DNA from: Lysinibacillus mangiferihumi
Lineage (GTDB): Bacteria > Bacillota > Bacilli > Bacillales_A > Planococcaceae
Length of the DNA stretch: 64,000 nt
NCBI RefSeq assembly: GCF_003049665.1
Contig: NZ_PYWM01000001.1
Coordinates: 248,001 to 312,000, forward strand
Direction of reading: 5' to 3'
Below, one piece after another: positions 7,752 to 16,160 of this stretch (position 1 is its first letter; each line of letters begins with the position of its first letter). The translations under genes and the position numbers were made by a program. Below the pieces are notes generated by a model. It did no database searches. It saw nothing but the letters and a program-made list of their open reading frames with translations, and was not told where the DNA came from.

Positions 7752-9188
7752 ATGGTAACGAAAAAAACATCGGAAGTATTATCGAGCCTTCTTGAATCGA
7801 ATCATAAGCAAATTCAACTAAAATTAAAGGATGAGCTAAGGAGTTTTCATCATAAAATCGTTGTTCTTGATGATGACCCAACTGGTGTTCAAACCGTTCA
7901 TGGTGTGTCAGTTTATACGGATTGGACAGAAGAAAGCATTCAGCAAGGATTTCGCGAAAAGAATCAGGTTTTTTTTCTGTTAACAAACTCCCGCAGTTTT
8001 TCGGCAGAGGAAACAGCCTTCGTCCATCGGGACATCGCACACCGTGTACATGCTATTTCTTTGCAAGAAGGAAAGCCTTATGTGTTGATTAGTCGAGGGG
8101 ATTCCACATTGCGAGGCCATTACCCGCTAGAGACGGAAACATTGAAAACTTCAATTGAAGAAATTTCTGATACAACGTTTGATGGGGAAATTATTATTCC
8201 TTTTTTTGAAGAAGGCGGTCGTTTAACAATCCATAATATTCATTATGTTCAGTATGGAGATGAACTTGTTCCAGCAGGTGAAACTGAATTTGCGAAAGAC
8301 CGTACTTTTGGTTTTGTTTCCTCTCATTTGGGCGAATGGATTGAAGAAAAAACAAAAGGTGCTTATACAAAAGAAGATACAATTTATATCACGCTTGAAG
8401 ACTTACGCTCACAAAATATGAAAGCCATACAAGCGCAATTACTAGCAGCAAAAAATTTTAGGAAAATCGTTGTCAATGCAGCAGCTTATAGTGATGTTGA
8501 AGTATTTGTTATTGCCTTGCTTCAAGTCATGAAAGCAGGGAAATCATTTATTTTTAGGAGTGCCGCTTCTTTAACAAAGGTTTTAGGCGGTATTTCGGAT
8601 AAGCCACTTTTATCAAGAGATGAGCTGATGACAGATAAGTCGTCCAGCGGGGGACTGATTGTAGTTGGTTCCCATGTGCAAAAAACAACAGACCAATTAT
8701 ACGCACTTCTGGATAGTGGACTTGTCACAGGGGTAGAGCTTAACGTTCATCTTGTGCATGATGATGAGAAGTTTCAACAAGAGGTTCAACGTGTTCGCAC
8801 TACTTGCGAAGAGCTAATCAGTGCAGGTAAATCCGTAGTGTATTACACTCGTCGCGAGAGGCTAGATTTAGGAGAAAACCAAGGTGAAAACGAACTTCAA
8901 TTAGCTGTTAAAATTTCAAATGCTGTGACAAGTATTGTTTACAATTTACAGGTACAGCCAAAATACATTGTTGCAAAAGGCGGAATTACTTCTTCAAGCG
9001 TGGGAACAATTGGACTATCGGTTAAGCGTGCGACAGTAGCTGGCCAAATAAAACCCGGAATTCCCGTATGGAAAATAGGACAAGAAAGCAAATTCCCCGA
9101 TTCATGTTACATCATTTTCCCTGGCAATGTCGGCACAATCAATACGCTAAAAGAAGTGATTGAAGTGTTGGAAGGAGAAATAAAGTAA
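7752..9188 (+). CDS. DUF1537 four-carbon acid sugar kinase
   Basis: Two-domain kinase of the DUF1537 family (OtnK/LtnK/DtnK), 478 residues. N-terminal sugar-acid-binding segments are VVLDDDPTGVQTVHG, RGDSTLRGHYPLE and IIPFFEEGGRLT. The C-terminal nucleotide-binding domain has VVGSHVQKTTDQL, YIVAKGGITSSSVG and IIFPGNVGT. The family phosphorylates 2-oxo-tetronates or D-threonate at C4. The start is ATG 7752, with GAGAGGGG overlapping the end of the dehydrogenase gene, indicating tight coupling. In the described pathways the next step is an aldolase-like decarboxylase with an isomerase, or a PdxA2 dehydrogenase; neither is present here, so the pathway must finish with genes elsewhere or by another route. 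Confidence 0.9.
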   Translation: MVTKKTSEVLSSLLESNHKQIQLKLKDELRSFHHKIVVLDDDPTGVQTVHGVSVYTDWTEESIQQGFREKNQVFFLLTNSRSFSAEETAFVHRDIAHRVHAISLQEGKPYVLISRGDSTLRGHYPLETETLKTSIEEISDTTFDGEIIIPFFEEGGRLTIHNIHYVQYGDELVPAGETEFAKDRTFGFVSSHLGEWIEEKTKGAYTKEDTIYITLEDLRSQNMKAIQAQLLAAKNFRKIVVNAAAYSDVEVFVIALLQVMKAGKSFIFRSAASLTKVLGGISDKPLLSRDELMTDKSSSGGLIVVGSHVQKTTDQLYALLDSGLVTGVELNVHLVHDDEKFQQEVQRVRTTCEELISAGKSVVYYTRRERLDLGENQGENELQLAVKISNAVTSIVYNLQVQPKYIVAKGGITSSSVGTIGLSVKRATVAGQIKPGIPVWKIGQESKFPDSCYIIFPGNVGTINTLKEVIEVLEGEIK

Positions 9189-9224
9189 CCATTTTGAACA
9201 TATTTAACCTTTTAGAGAAAAGAT

Positions 9225-9268
9225 AAACCGAACTTCTTGCTACTAATGAAGGCGTTACGGTTTTTCTT
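9225..9268 (+). terminator. Terminator of the acid-sugar operon
   Basis: AAACCG with AACTTC pairs imperfectly with GAAGGCGTT and CGGTTT, followed by TTTTTCTTTTT. It lies 36 bases after the kinase stop. Confidence 0.6.
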
Positions 9269-9369
9269 TTTATGTTAAAATAGTTATTTATTCCATAGAA
9301 AAGGGAAGTGGAAAAATTGATGATTTGGTGTACATTCTTTCCTATGTTTCAGCTAACTAGGAAAAGTTT

Positions 9370-9648
9370 ATGCTGAAAACGGCTGTGCAGGCATTTTTTT
9401 GTTCGTTAGTCCTACATATACTATTCGTTTTCATTATGTATGGATGGTCATATATTAAAGAGATTTTCGGAAAGGTAAAACTAGGGGAGAGATATGTAGC
9501 AGAAAGTCATACCGATGTGATGTTCGTTTTTATAGGTTCCCCGATCGTTTTTATAGTGACGTCGTTTTTGGGAATAGCAATAGTAAGTGCTTTTCTGATT
9601 CGCTTGACTAAAAAATTTCTTAAGACACGGGGCGTGCAAGAAAACTAG
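9370..9648 (+). CDS. Small two-TM membrane protein of unknown function
   Basis: 92 residues with two hydrophobic segments (about residues 7-28 and 50-74) separated by a charged loop, and a basic C-terminus (RLTKKFLKTRG). I do not recognise a family. The start is ATG 9370 with a weak AGGAAAAG before it. It sits alone between two terminators, so it is probably transcribed on its own. The clean hydrophobic pattern and positively charged cytoplasmic ends support a real membrane protein. Confidence 0.6.
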   Translation: MLKTAVQAFFCSLVLHILFVFIMYGWSYIKEIFGKVKLGERYVAESHTDVMFVFIGSPIVFIVTSFLGIAIVSAFLIRLTKKFLKTRGVQEN

Positions 9649-9670
9649 CAAAAGGATTGACTTACTATAA

Positions 9671-9713
9671 AAAACATCCAATCTACTAACTTTACTAGTA
9701 GATTGGATGTTTT
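9671..9713. terminator. Bidirectional terminator
   Basis: Perfect 18-bp inverted repeat (9671-9688 with 9696-9713), 7-base loop ACTTTAC, A-rich on one side and T-rich on the other. It serves the small membrane gene and the convergent dctP. Confidence 0.85.
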
Positions 9714-9717
9714 ATGT

Positions 9718-10983
9718 TTAAGCGTTGTGAATCATTTCACCTGAAAGAGCGCGTTTTTCTTGGTCCGTATCAAATTCTTTTTCCATCTTCGATACGACAA
9801 CTGTTGCTACACCGTTACCAATTAGGTTAGTGACAGCACGAGCCTCAGACATAAAGCGGTCTACACCTATTAACAGAGCAATACCTTCTACAGGAATCAT
9901 CGGGAATGCAGCAAGTGTTGCAGCTAGTGTAATAAAGCCTGAGCCTGTGACACCGGCAGCACCTTTAGAAGTTAACATTAAAATCCCTAGTAAAGTAAGC
10001 TGATGCCAAATATCTAAATCTACCCCATAAGCTTGGGCAATAAAAATAGCCGCCATGGATAAATAAATGGAAGTACCGTCCAAGTTAAAAGAATAACCTG
10101 TTGGCATAACAAGTCCAACTACTTGTTTTGAACAACCGTAATTTTCTAATTTGCGCATCATAGAAGGTAGCGCAGATTCTGAAGAAGAAGTACCGATTAC
10201 GATAAAAATTTCATCTTTGATGTATTTAATAAATTTAAAAATATTAAAGCCAAAGTAACGTGTAATTAAACCAATAATGACAACAATAAATAGGAACATT
10301 GTAAGGTACACAGAGAGCATTAAGAAACCTAAATTACCAAGCGATTTTAAACCGAAGTTCCCAATTGTGTAACTCATCGCACCAAATGCACCAATTGGAG
10401 AAATTTTCATCACCATATTGACAATTTTAAAGAAAATATCTGCAACGTGTTCAAAAAATTTGATAACAGGTTTTGCTGGTTCACCTATAGCAGCAGCAGC
10501 TAAACCGAATAATACTGCAGAAAATAAGACAGGCAATAACTCGCCATTTGCTAGTGCACCAACTACATTATCAGGGATAATTTGCATTATAAATGCTCCA
10601 AATCCATGCTCAGCAGCAGCAGCTTGCTCTGTATATTGAGCAACATCTGCAGCATTGGCTGCATCAGTATTAAATCCTTTACCAGGTTGAATAATATTTA
10701 CTACAAGTAAGCCAATCGCAAGTGCGAAAGTAGAGACAATTTCAAAATAAATTAATGCTTTCCCACCAATTTTTCCGACCTTTTTCACATCGCCCATGCT
10801 ACCAATTCCGATAACGACCGTTAAGAAAATTATAGGTGCAATTAACATCTTAATTAATTTAATAAATATATCAGCTAGTATTTTTAAGCTAGCACCGAAC
10901 TCTGGGAATGCGGCTCCAACAATAATACCGAGTACGATGGCAATCAGCACTTGTACTGTTAAGTTTTTAAAATTTATACGCAT
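9718..10983 (-). CDS. dctP: C4-dicarboxylate:cation symporter (DAACS family)
   Basis: Integral membrane symporter for succinate, fumarate and malate, 421 residues. Family signatures are LIKMLIAPIIFLTVVIGI in the first third, the serine-rich re-entrant loop IGTSSSESALPSMM (about 273-286), PTGYSFNLDGTSIY (about 304-317) and the NLIGNG-type motif near the end. B. subtilis DctP has the same length and lies beside dctB-dctS-dctR, as here. Start ATG 10983 follows GGGGGAAG. A cre site lies about 30-45 bases upstream of the start and a tandem 9-bp repeat lies further upstream, so both CcpA repression and DctR activation are plausible. A glutamate/aspartate carrier is the alternative, but the neighbours argue for C4-dicarboxylates. 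Confidence 0.92.
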   Translation of the reverse strand: MRINFKNLTVQVLIAIVLGIIVGAAFPEFGASLKILADIFIKLIKMLIAPIIFLTVVIGIGSMGDVKKVGKIGGKALIYFEIVSTFALAIGLLVVNIIQPGKGFNTDAANAADVAQYTEQAAAAEHGFGAFIMQIIPDNVVGALANGELLPVLFSAVLFGLAAAAIGEPAKPVIKFFEHVADIFFKIVNMVMKISPIGAFGAMSYTIGNFGLKSLGNLGFLMLSVYLTMFLFIVVIIGLITRYFGFNIFKFIKYIKDEIFIVIGTSSSESALPSMMRKLENYGCSKQVVGLVMPTGYSFNLDGTSIYLSMAAIFIAQAYGVDLDIWHQLTLLGILMLTSKGAAGVTGSGFITLAATLAAFPMIPVEGIALLIGVDRFMSEARAVTNLIGNGVATVVVSKMEKEFDTDQEKRALSGEMIHNA

Positions 10984-11011
10984 AATACTTCCCCCTTGAA
11001 AAATGTATAAT

Positions 11012-11027
11012 TTGTGAACGCTTTCAT
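11012..11027 (-). promoter_or_regulatory. cre site (CcpA) upstream of dctP
   Basis: On the minus strand ATGAAAGCGTTCACAA matches the cre consensus WTGNAANCGNWNNCWW at every fixed position. It is 28 bases from the start codon, overlapping the probable core promoter (TATACA-like -10 next to it), consistent with repression. Confidence 0.75.
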
Positions 11028-11083
11028 GTGGTTATCATAGCTGAAATTTTCCGACAATAGTTTTTATGACCGTAAAGTTTCTA

Positions 11084-11101
11084 TTGTTCATTTTGTTCAT
11101 T
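11084..11101 (-). promoter_or_regulatory. Tandem 9-bp repeat, candidate DctR site
   Basis: TTGTTCATT occurs twice back to back, about 60 bases upstream of the cre site in the dctP leader. Tandem direct repeats ahead of a promoter suit a CitB-family activator; assignment to DctR is inference. Confidence 0.4.
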
Positions 11102-11197
11102 TTTCGTTTCGATAGTTTGGAAGTTAGTAATATCAAGGGTTGAAGGCTGTTTTATAGTAGATTATAAATTATTGAATCTATTATAATACAAAAGAAA

Positions 11198-11222
11198 AAA
11201 TCCTCACGAAAAGTGAGGATTT
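11198..11222 (-). terminator. Terminator after dctB
   Basis: AAATCCTCAC / GTGAGGATTT, 5-base loop, followed on the minus strand by TTTTCTTTTG. It separates dctB from dctP, so dctP needs its own promoter. Confidence 0.85.
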
Positions 11223-11242
11223 AGCCAAAATGACCAAAAAGT

Positions 11243-12289
11243 TTAGGGAGAAACAATTTTTTGGATTTCAGATAGTATATGATGCTGTTTGACATCTGAT
11301 TTATAGAAATCATAGACAGGAGCTAGTTTTTCTTGAAAACGTTGTCGTTCTGCATCACTCATTGTGTAAATTTCAAAATCGTTCTCTTGTTGTAGTTTAC
11401 GTAAATCATTGCTGTTCATAAAAACTGCTTGCTTAAATTGCCAGTCAGTAGTTTCTTTCATCGCTTCCATTAGTTGTTTTTGAACTTTGGGTGGTAGCTG
11501 TTCCCAAAATTTTTCATTCATTAAAACCGAATAACCTAAAATACCATGTTTAGTTAATGTCATATTTTTTTGAACTTTGTAAAAGCCTTTGGAAAAAATA
11601 TTAGATGCCGTGTTCTCTTGTGCATCGATAGCGTGTGCTTCAAGGTCAGTAAAAATTTCACTAAAGGAAATCGATACTGGCGTTGCACCTGCTAAGCTGA
11701 ATTGTTTTTCAAGTGTTTTGCTTGGCATGGTACGTATGCGTAACCCTTGTAAATCCTCAAATGAATGAATTGGATGCTCGGCAGTTAAATGTTTAAAGCC
11801 ATTATGCCAAAAACCGAGGCCGCGAACATTAAAAGGCTTCAGCTCATCTAGTAATTGTTCACCGATGGGTCCTGTCAAAACTTCACGTACTTCATCATCT
11901 GTATGAAAAAGATAGGGCAGATCAAGTACTTGCCAATCTGGTAGGTAAGAAGTCATTTTAGAAAAAGTAGGGATAATCATTTCAACTTTTCCATCTTGTA
12001 ACGCTTGGAATTCATTTTCATCGTTATATAGCGAGGCATTTGGATAGACATGTACTTTAACCTTACCATTTGTTTTTTCTTCAACAAGTTCTGCAAATTT
12101 AGTTGCAGCTTGTCCTTTCGGCGTATTCTCCGCTACAACATGACTTAAATGGATGGTAATTTGTTTGTCGAGTCCTTTTTGTTCATCATCATACGGCAAG
12201 GTTTTCGAAAACAGAAAACCTTGCTGTATACTAAATACAATCGTTAAAACGAAAACAGTGGCAATCGTTCCAAAAATAAAATTTTTCAT
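11243..12289 (-). CDS. dctB: C4-dicarboxylate-binding protein DctB (TRAP DctP-like fold)
   Basis: Exported substrate-binding protein, about 348 residues from ATG 12289. An N-terminal hydrophobic segment (about residues 4-22) without a clear lipobox suggests a membrane anchor or signal peptide. The body matches the TRAP solute-binding family: SHVVAENTPKGQAATKFAELVEEKTNGKV, a LDLPYLF segment, LQGLRIRTMPSKT with the carboxylate-binding arginine, and AIDAQENTASNI. No TRAP permease genes are present. In B. subtilis DctB works with the DctS kinase to sense C4-dicarboxylates instead of feeding a TRAP carrier; the divergent dctS here supports the same use. The longer frame to 12319 has no better ribosome binding site. 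Confidence 0.88.
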   Translation of the reverse strand: MKNFIFGTIATVFVLTIVFSIQQGFLFSKTLPYDDEQKGLDKQITIHLSHVVAENTPKGQAATKFAELVEEKTNGKVKVHVYPNASLYNDENEFQALQDGKVEMIIPTFSKMTSYLPDWQVLDLPYLFHTDDEVREVLTGPIGEQLLDELKPFNVRGLGFWHNGFKHLTAEHPIHSFEDLQGLRIRTMPSKTLEKQFSLAGATPVSISFSEIFTDLEAHAIDAQENTASNIFSKGFYKVQKNMTLTKHGILGYSVLMNEKFWEQLPPKVQKQLMEAMKETTDWQFKQAVFMNSNDLRKLQQENDFEIYTMSDAERQRFQEKLAPVYDFYKSDVKQHHILSEIQKIVSP

Positions 12290-12380
12290 ATAATACACCC
12301 AATTGATTCGTATTTTCACATGTTTTTGTTATTCTAACATAGGGAGAAAGCTAATACATAGTAAGAAGGAGGCAATGATA

Positions 12381-13982
12381 TTGAAATTTCAAAAATTATC
12401 GATGAAGGGAAAAATCATGTCTCTTACTTTTTTTATACTCATGCTTTCCTTTAGTATTGGTGGTACGTTTTTACTAGGGTTTGTGATGAACGAGCAAAAA
12501 GAAAAGTTAGCAGAACAGGCGTTATTGGTAGCAAAAACCGTATCACAGTTACCAGAATTAAAATCGGCCATTGCAAACAGCGATTTTTCAGAAGCAACTA
12601 AACATATTAATCCTGTTGTGGAAGAAATTAGGGATATTAACGGAGCACAGTATATTGTGGTTCTCGATATGCAACGACGCAAGTACTCCCATCCGAACTC
12701 TGAAGAAATAGGGACAATATCACAGTCAGGTGATTTAAACGCGGCATTTTCGGAGCATTATTATACATCAATCGCGCATGGTGAACATGGCGATATGGTG
12801 CGTGCTTTTGTCCCGATTATGAATCATGACGGACGTCAAATTGGCGTAGTGATTGTAGGGTTTAGTGTGTTAACAGTTAGCGAGCTACTATCGTCTATAC
12901 AAAAAGAGCTAATCATTACATTAGTTATGTCATTGTTATTTAGCGCATGGGGTGCTCAAACTTTAGGGCGACATATGAAAAAGCAAATGTTTGGATTAGA
13001 ACCACACGAAATTGCTAAAATGTATGTGGAACGAACTGAAACATTTAACGCAATGCATGAGGGAATTATTGCCATTGATAAAGAATTTACAATTACAATC
13101 TTTAATGAAAAAGCATGTGATATATTAGGCGTAGCACACCGACCTTCGGCATTAATAGGCAAAAAAATCTTCGAAGTATTACCAGATACACGTCTACCCG
13201 AGATATTAGCGCTAGATCGCCCACTATATAATCGTGAACTTTATATCAATAATCATAGTATTATGAGCAATCGGATTCCTATACAGGTAAATGGTGAAAC
13301 CGTTGGTGCGGTGGCTATGTTCAAGGATCGTACAGAAGTGAAAAAGCTAGCCGAAGAACTTACAGGTGTAAAGGCGTTTGTACAGGCATTACGTGTCCAA
13401 ACGCATGAACATAAAAATAAATTGCATACGATTGCTGGTCTTTTACAGCTTGGCCATTATGATCAGGCACTTACTTACTTAACGCAAGTAAAAGAAGAAC
13501 ATGATGAAATTACGAAGTTTTTAAATGAGCGCATTAAAAATGAAAATATATCGGGTCTATTGCTCAGTAAAATTGCTCATGCGAAAGAGCATGGGATTAC
13601 ACTTGAAATAGACAGAGCTAGTCGTCTGACAACATTTCCGAAAAATTTAGATCATCACGATTTTGTTATTATTTTTGGGAATCTAATCGAAAATGCCTTT
13701 GATGCATTAAAGGATAGTCCGATGGAAGAAAAGGTTGTGCATATATCGGTGGATGAAGATGAAGATGTACTGGCAATATTAGTAACGGATAACGGTGTCG
13801 GCATGTCAGAGGCAGTAAAGGCACATATTTTTGATAATGGCTATTCGACTAAAGAAAAAAAGGGTCGAGGAATTGGACTATATTTAATAAAAGAAATTGT
13901 CCAAAAAGGACAGGGTGAAATTGAAGTAATAAGTGAGCCGAACAAAGGGACGAGCTTTTTATTAACATTTTATCATTCTTAA
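12381..13982 (+). CDS. dctS: C4-dicarboxylate sensor histidine kinase (CitA/DcuS type)
   Basis: Membrane sensor kinase of the CitA/DcuS family. Two membrane segments (about residues 15-38 and 175-195) flank an extracytoplasmic PAS-like sensor domain containing DINGAQYIVVLDMQRRKYSHP. A cytoplasmic PAS follows (MHEGIIAIDKEFTITIFNEKAC). The phosphoacceptor region RVQTHEHKNKLHTIAGLLQLG is the form found in this family, and the ATPase domain has NLIENAFDAL, DNGVGMS and GRGIGLYLI. AAGGAGG at 12366-12372 is 2 bases from ATG 12375 but 8 from TTG 12381, so the TTG is preferred. The gene is divergent from dctB and about 55 bases ahead of dctR. Confidence 0.9.
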   Translation: MKFQKLSMKGKIMSLTFFILMLSFSIGGTFLLGFVMNEQKEKLAEQALLVAKTVSQLPELKSAIANSDFSEATKHINPVVEEIRDINGAQYIVVLDMQRRKYSHPNSEEIGTISQSGDLNAAFSEHYYTSIAHGEHGDMVRAFVPIMNHDGRQIGVVIVGFSVLTVSELLSSIQKELIITLVMSLLFSAWGAQTLGRHMKKQMFGLEPHEIAKMYVERTETFNAMHEGIIAIDKEFTITIFNEKACDILGVAHRPSALIGKKIFEVLPDTRLPEILALDRPLYNRELYINNHSIMSNRIPIQVNGETVGAVAMFKDRTEVKKLAEELTGVKAFVQALRVQTHEHKNKLHTIAGLLQLGHYDQALTYLTQVKEEHDEITKFLNERIKNENISGLLLSKIAHAKEHGITLEIDRASRLTTFPKNLDHHDFVIIFGNLIENAFDALKDSPMEEKVVHISVDEDEDVLAILVTDNGVGMSEAVKAHIFDNGYSTKEKKGRGIGLYLIKEIVQKGQGEIEVISEPNKGTSFLLTFYHS

Positions 13983-14037
13983 TATACAGCGATTTTTTCG
14001 CTAATGAGTTGTACTAGAGTATATGGAGGGCTTGACA

Positions 14038-14739
14038 GTGACACAAATAAACGTGTTATTAATAGAGGACGATCCGATGGTGCGGGAAGTAAACCGTCAA
14101 TTCATCGAAAAAGTAGCCGGATTTGAGGTAATAGGACAAGCCTCAAACGGCGTAGAGGGCATAGAGCAAATTTGTTCGTTACAACCAGACCTTGTATTTA
14201 TGGATATTTTTATGCCAGAGCAGGATGGCCTAACAAGCTTGCGGAAAATTCGAGAATTGAAAATACCAGTCGACGTTATTACCGTAACAGCAGCCAATGA
14301 TATGGAAACAGTTAAACAAGTTTTGCACCTTGGTGTCTTCGATTATATCATGAAGCCTTTTTCATTTGAGCGCGTACAAGGAACGCTGGAAAATTACAAG
14401 CGCTTTAAGCAACAAATGCAAACAGAAAGAGAATTTACGCAAGGAGAGCTCGATCAATTATTCCATTATCATAATGAACAAGAAAAACGTGAGCTAGCAA
14501 ATGAAGAAAAGTCTGAAAAAACGTTGCCGAAAGGCTTTAATCGAGCAACACTTGAAAAAGTGGTTCATTATTTACAATCAGTGGACGGTGCATCAGCAGA
14601 AGATGTTGCCAGTGGGGTGGGCATTGCGCGTGTAACAGCAAGACGGTACTTAGATTATTTAGAAAAACAACAGGAAATTACGATGGATGTCCATTACGGT
14701 GGTATTGGTCGCCCAATTAATTATTATTTTAGTAAATGA
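14038..14739 (+). CDS. dctR: C4-dicarboxylate response regulator (CitB family)
   Basis: Response regulator of 233 residues. The receiver domain (about 1-120) has the acidic pair LLIEDDPMV, the phosphoacceptor aspartate in LVFMDIFMPEQDGL, TVTAAND and the lysine in YIMKPFSFERV. A linker and a CitB-type winged helix follow, with the helix-turn-helix in ASGVGIARVTARRYLDYLEKQ. The ribosome binding site GGAGGG (14025-14030) favours GTG 14038 over the ATG at 14023 that overlaps it. Paired with dctS, it should activate dctP in response to external succinate, fumarate or malate, by analogy with B. subtilis DctSR. Confidence 0.9.
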   Translation: MTQINVLLIEDDPMVREVNRQFIEKVAGFEVIGQASNGVEGIEQICSLQPDLVFMDIFMPEQDGLTSLRKIRELKIPVDVITVTAANDMETVKQVLHLGVFDYIMKPFSFERVQGTLENYKRFKQQMQTEREFTQGELDQLFHYHNEQEKRELANEEKSEKTLPKGFNRATLEKVVHYLQSVDGASAEDVASGVGIARVTARRYLDYLEKQQEITMDVHYGGIGRPINYYFSK

Positions 14740-14796
14740 CACTAAGGTGTGCAGAGCGGAAAGCGCCTGTCATAGCTTAAAGCTGGAAAGCAAGAA

Positions 14797-15108
14797 AGAA
14801 GCTGAGACAAAACTAAAAAAATTTAAGGAACAGAGGAAAGGTGTTCGTAAATTTTTGCTATTATTGGAACTTAACCGTTATTTGCAAAAAAATAGAGGTT
14901 TTCACTAGTTGTTGGTAGCGAAGGTGATGACTCCTGCTCAGAACGCACACACCGTAAGACGCGGGCATTCCGCGCGTTAGCGAGGGTTGCGGCTTACTGT
15001 GCTGAGCGGAAAGCAGCGCCGAAGCGGACAACAACGGCGCAGCAAAAAAGTGTTAGATTGATGACAATCAATCTAACACTTTTTCGTTTTGTTCAAGTAC
15101 TTTTAACA
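14797..15108 (+). repeat. MITE-like element, copy A
   Basis: About 310 bases homologous, in opposite orientation, to 61720-62041. It has an AT-rich flank (GACAAAACTAAAAAAATTTAAG), a GC-rich centre (TAGCGAGGGTTGCGGCTTAC, GAGCGGAAAGC) and a terminal 17-bp hairpin. Its ends are more degenerate than those of copy C. No convincing ORF. It fills the dctR-ispH gap together with 14740-14796, which holds a second GAGCGGAAAGCGCC stretch. Confidence 0.8.
15045..15084. terminator. Bidirectional terminator inside repeat copy A
   Basis: 17-bp stem (AAAAAGTGTTAGATTGA with its complement), loop TGACAA, A-run and T-run on opposite sides. It lies between convergent dctR and ispH. Confidence 0.85.
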
Positions 15109-15122
15109 TCGCCCTAAGTCAA

Positions 15123-16091
15123 TTAATAAGGCATAATTTTATCGACAGGTTTAGGCGTTTTAATTTTTGGTAAAATTTTATCAAGTGTCACCGTACGTTG
15201 GATCGTATGCGTTGTTTCGTCATTTTCATCGAATTGCTCAAGGAAAGTAATAACCTCTTTTACAATAGGGGTTGGAGTTGAGGCACCGGCAGTGACAGCA
15301 ACAGTATTAATTCCTTTTAACCAATCAATTTTAAGCTCCGAAACGTCTGCAATACGATATGAAGGTGTGCCAGCAATTTCTACTGATACTTGTGTAAGAC
15401 GGTTTGAGTTATTAGATTTTGGATCACCAACAACAATTAGTAAATCAGCTTCCCCTGCTTGTTTCGCAACTGCCTCTTGACGTACTTGTGTCGCTAAACA
15501 AATTTCTTTATGAACTTCGATATGTGGGAACTTTTCTTTTAAACTATCCATTAAATGTGCAACGTCCCATTGACTCATAGTCGTTTGGTTCGTGACGAGC
15601 AATTTATCATTCGTTAAGTTTAATGCATCGATATCCGATGAAGATTGTACTAAATGAACATGATCTGGAGCAACACCAATTGCCCCCTCTGGCTCTGGAT
15701 GACCTTTCTTACCGATATAAATAATATCATAGCCCTCAGCTGATTTTTCACGAATTAAATCGTGTGTTACTGTTACGTCAGGACATGTAGCATCAATGGA
15801 TACTAGGCCTTTGCGTTTCGCAATTTCACGAATTTCAGGTGAAACACCATGTGCTGTGAAAATAACAGTGCCTGTTTCAACCTGTTCAATAATTTCTAAG
15901 CGATTATCACCATCTAGTGTAATGATACCATCCTCTTCAAAGGCATCTGTAACATGTTTATTGTGCACAATCATCCCTAAAATGTAGATAGGTCTTGGTA
16001 ATGTTTTATCGAGTGCGGCGTTACGTGCAATGACCATCGCATCAACAACACCGTAGCAATAGCCACGTGGATTAATTTTTAATACTTGCAT
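15123..16091 (-). CDS. ispH: 4-hydroxy-3-methylbut-2-enyl diphosphate reductase
   Basis: Last enzyme of the MEP isoprenoid pathway; it reduces HMBPP to IPP and DMAPP with a [4Fe-4S] cluster, in the cytoplasm. The three conserved cluster cysteines are visible at residues 12 (RGYCYGV), 103 (DATCPDV) and 198 (KEICLATQ), with TAHGVSP, the TNQTTMS loop and SNNSNRL, which bind the diphosphate. 322 residues, normal length. The start chosen is ATG 16091 with AAAGGAG eight bases upstream; the frame from 16109 adds six residues across the ribosome binding site. ispG, the preceding enzyme, is at 62653. The yqfQ-type gene next to it is the usual Bacillus arrangement. Confidence 0.97.
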   Translation of the reverse strand: MQVLKINPRGYCYGVVDAMVIARNAALDKTLPRPIYILGMIVHNKHVTDAFEEDGIITLDGDNRLEIIEQVETGTVIFTAHGVSPEIREIAKRKGLVSIDATCPDVTVTHDLIREKSAEGYDIIYIGKKGHPEPEGAIGVAPDHVHLVQSSSDIDALNLTNDKLLVTNQTTMSQWDVAHLMDSLKEKFPHIEVHKEICLATQVRQEAVAKQAGEADLLIVVGDPKSNNSNRLTQVSVEIAGTPSYRIADVSELKIDWLKGINTVAVTAGASTPTPIVKEVITFLEQFDENDETTHTIQRTVTLDKILPKIKTPKPVDKIMPY

Positions 16092-16160
16092 GGTTGTGAC
16101 TCCTTTCAAGCTTACCTACCTACATTATAACGGACAGGCACGGCGAATACAAAGAAACCT

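Noticed and set aside
12375-12380. ATG 12375 as the start of dctS
   Set aside because: Only two bases from the AAGGAGG; the TTG at 12381 has the normal spacing, though both give nearly the same protein.
14687-14908. ORF overlapping the end of dctR and entering repeat copy A
   Set aside because: Out of frame with dctR, no ribosome binding site, and the second half is repeat DNA.
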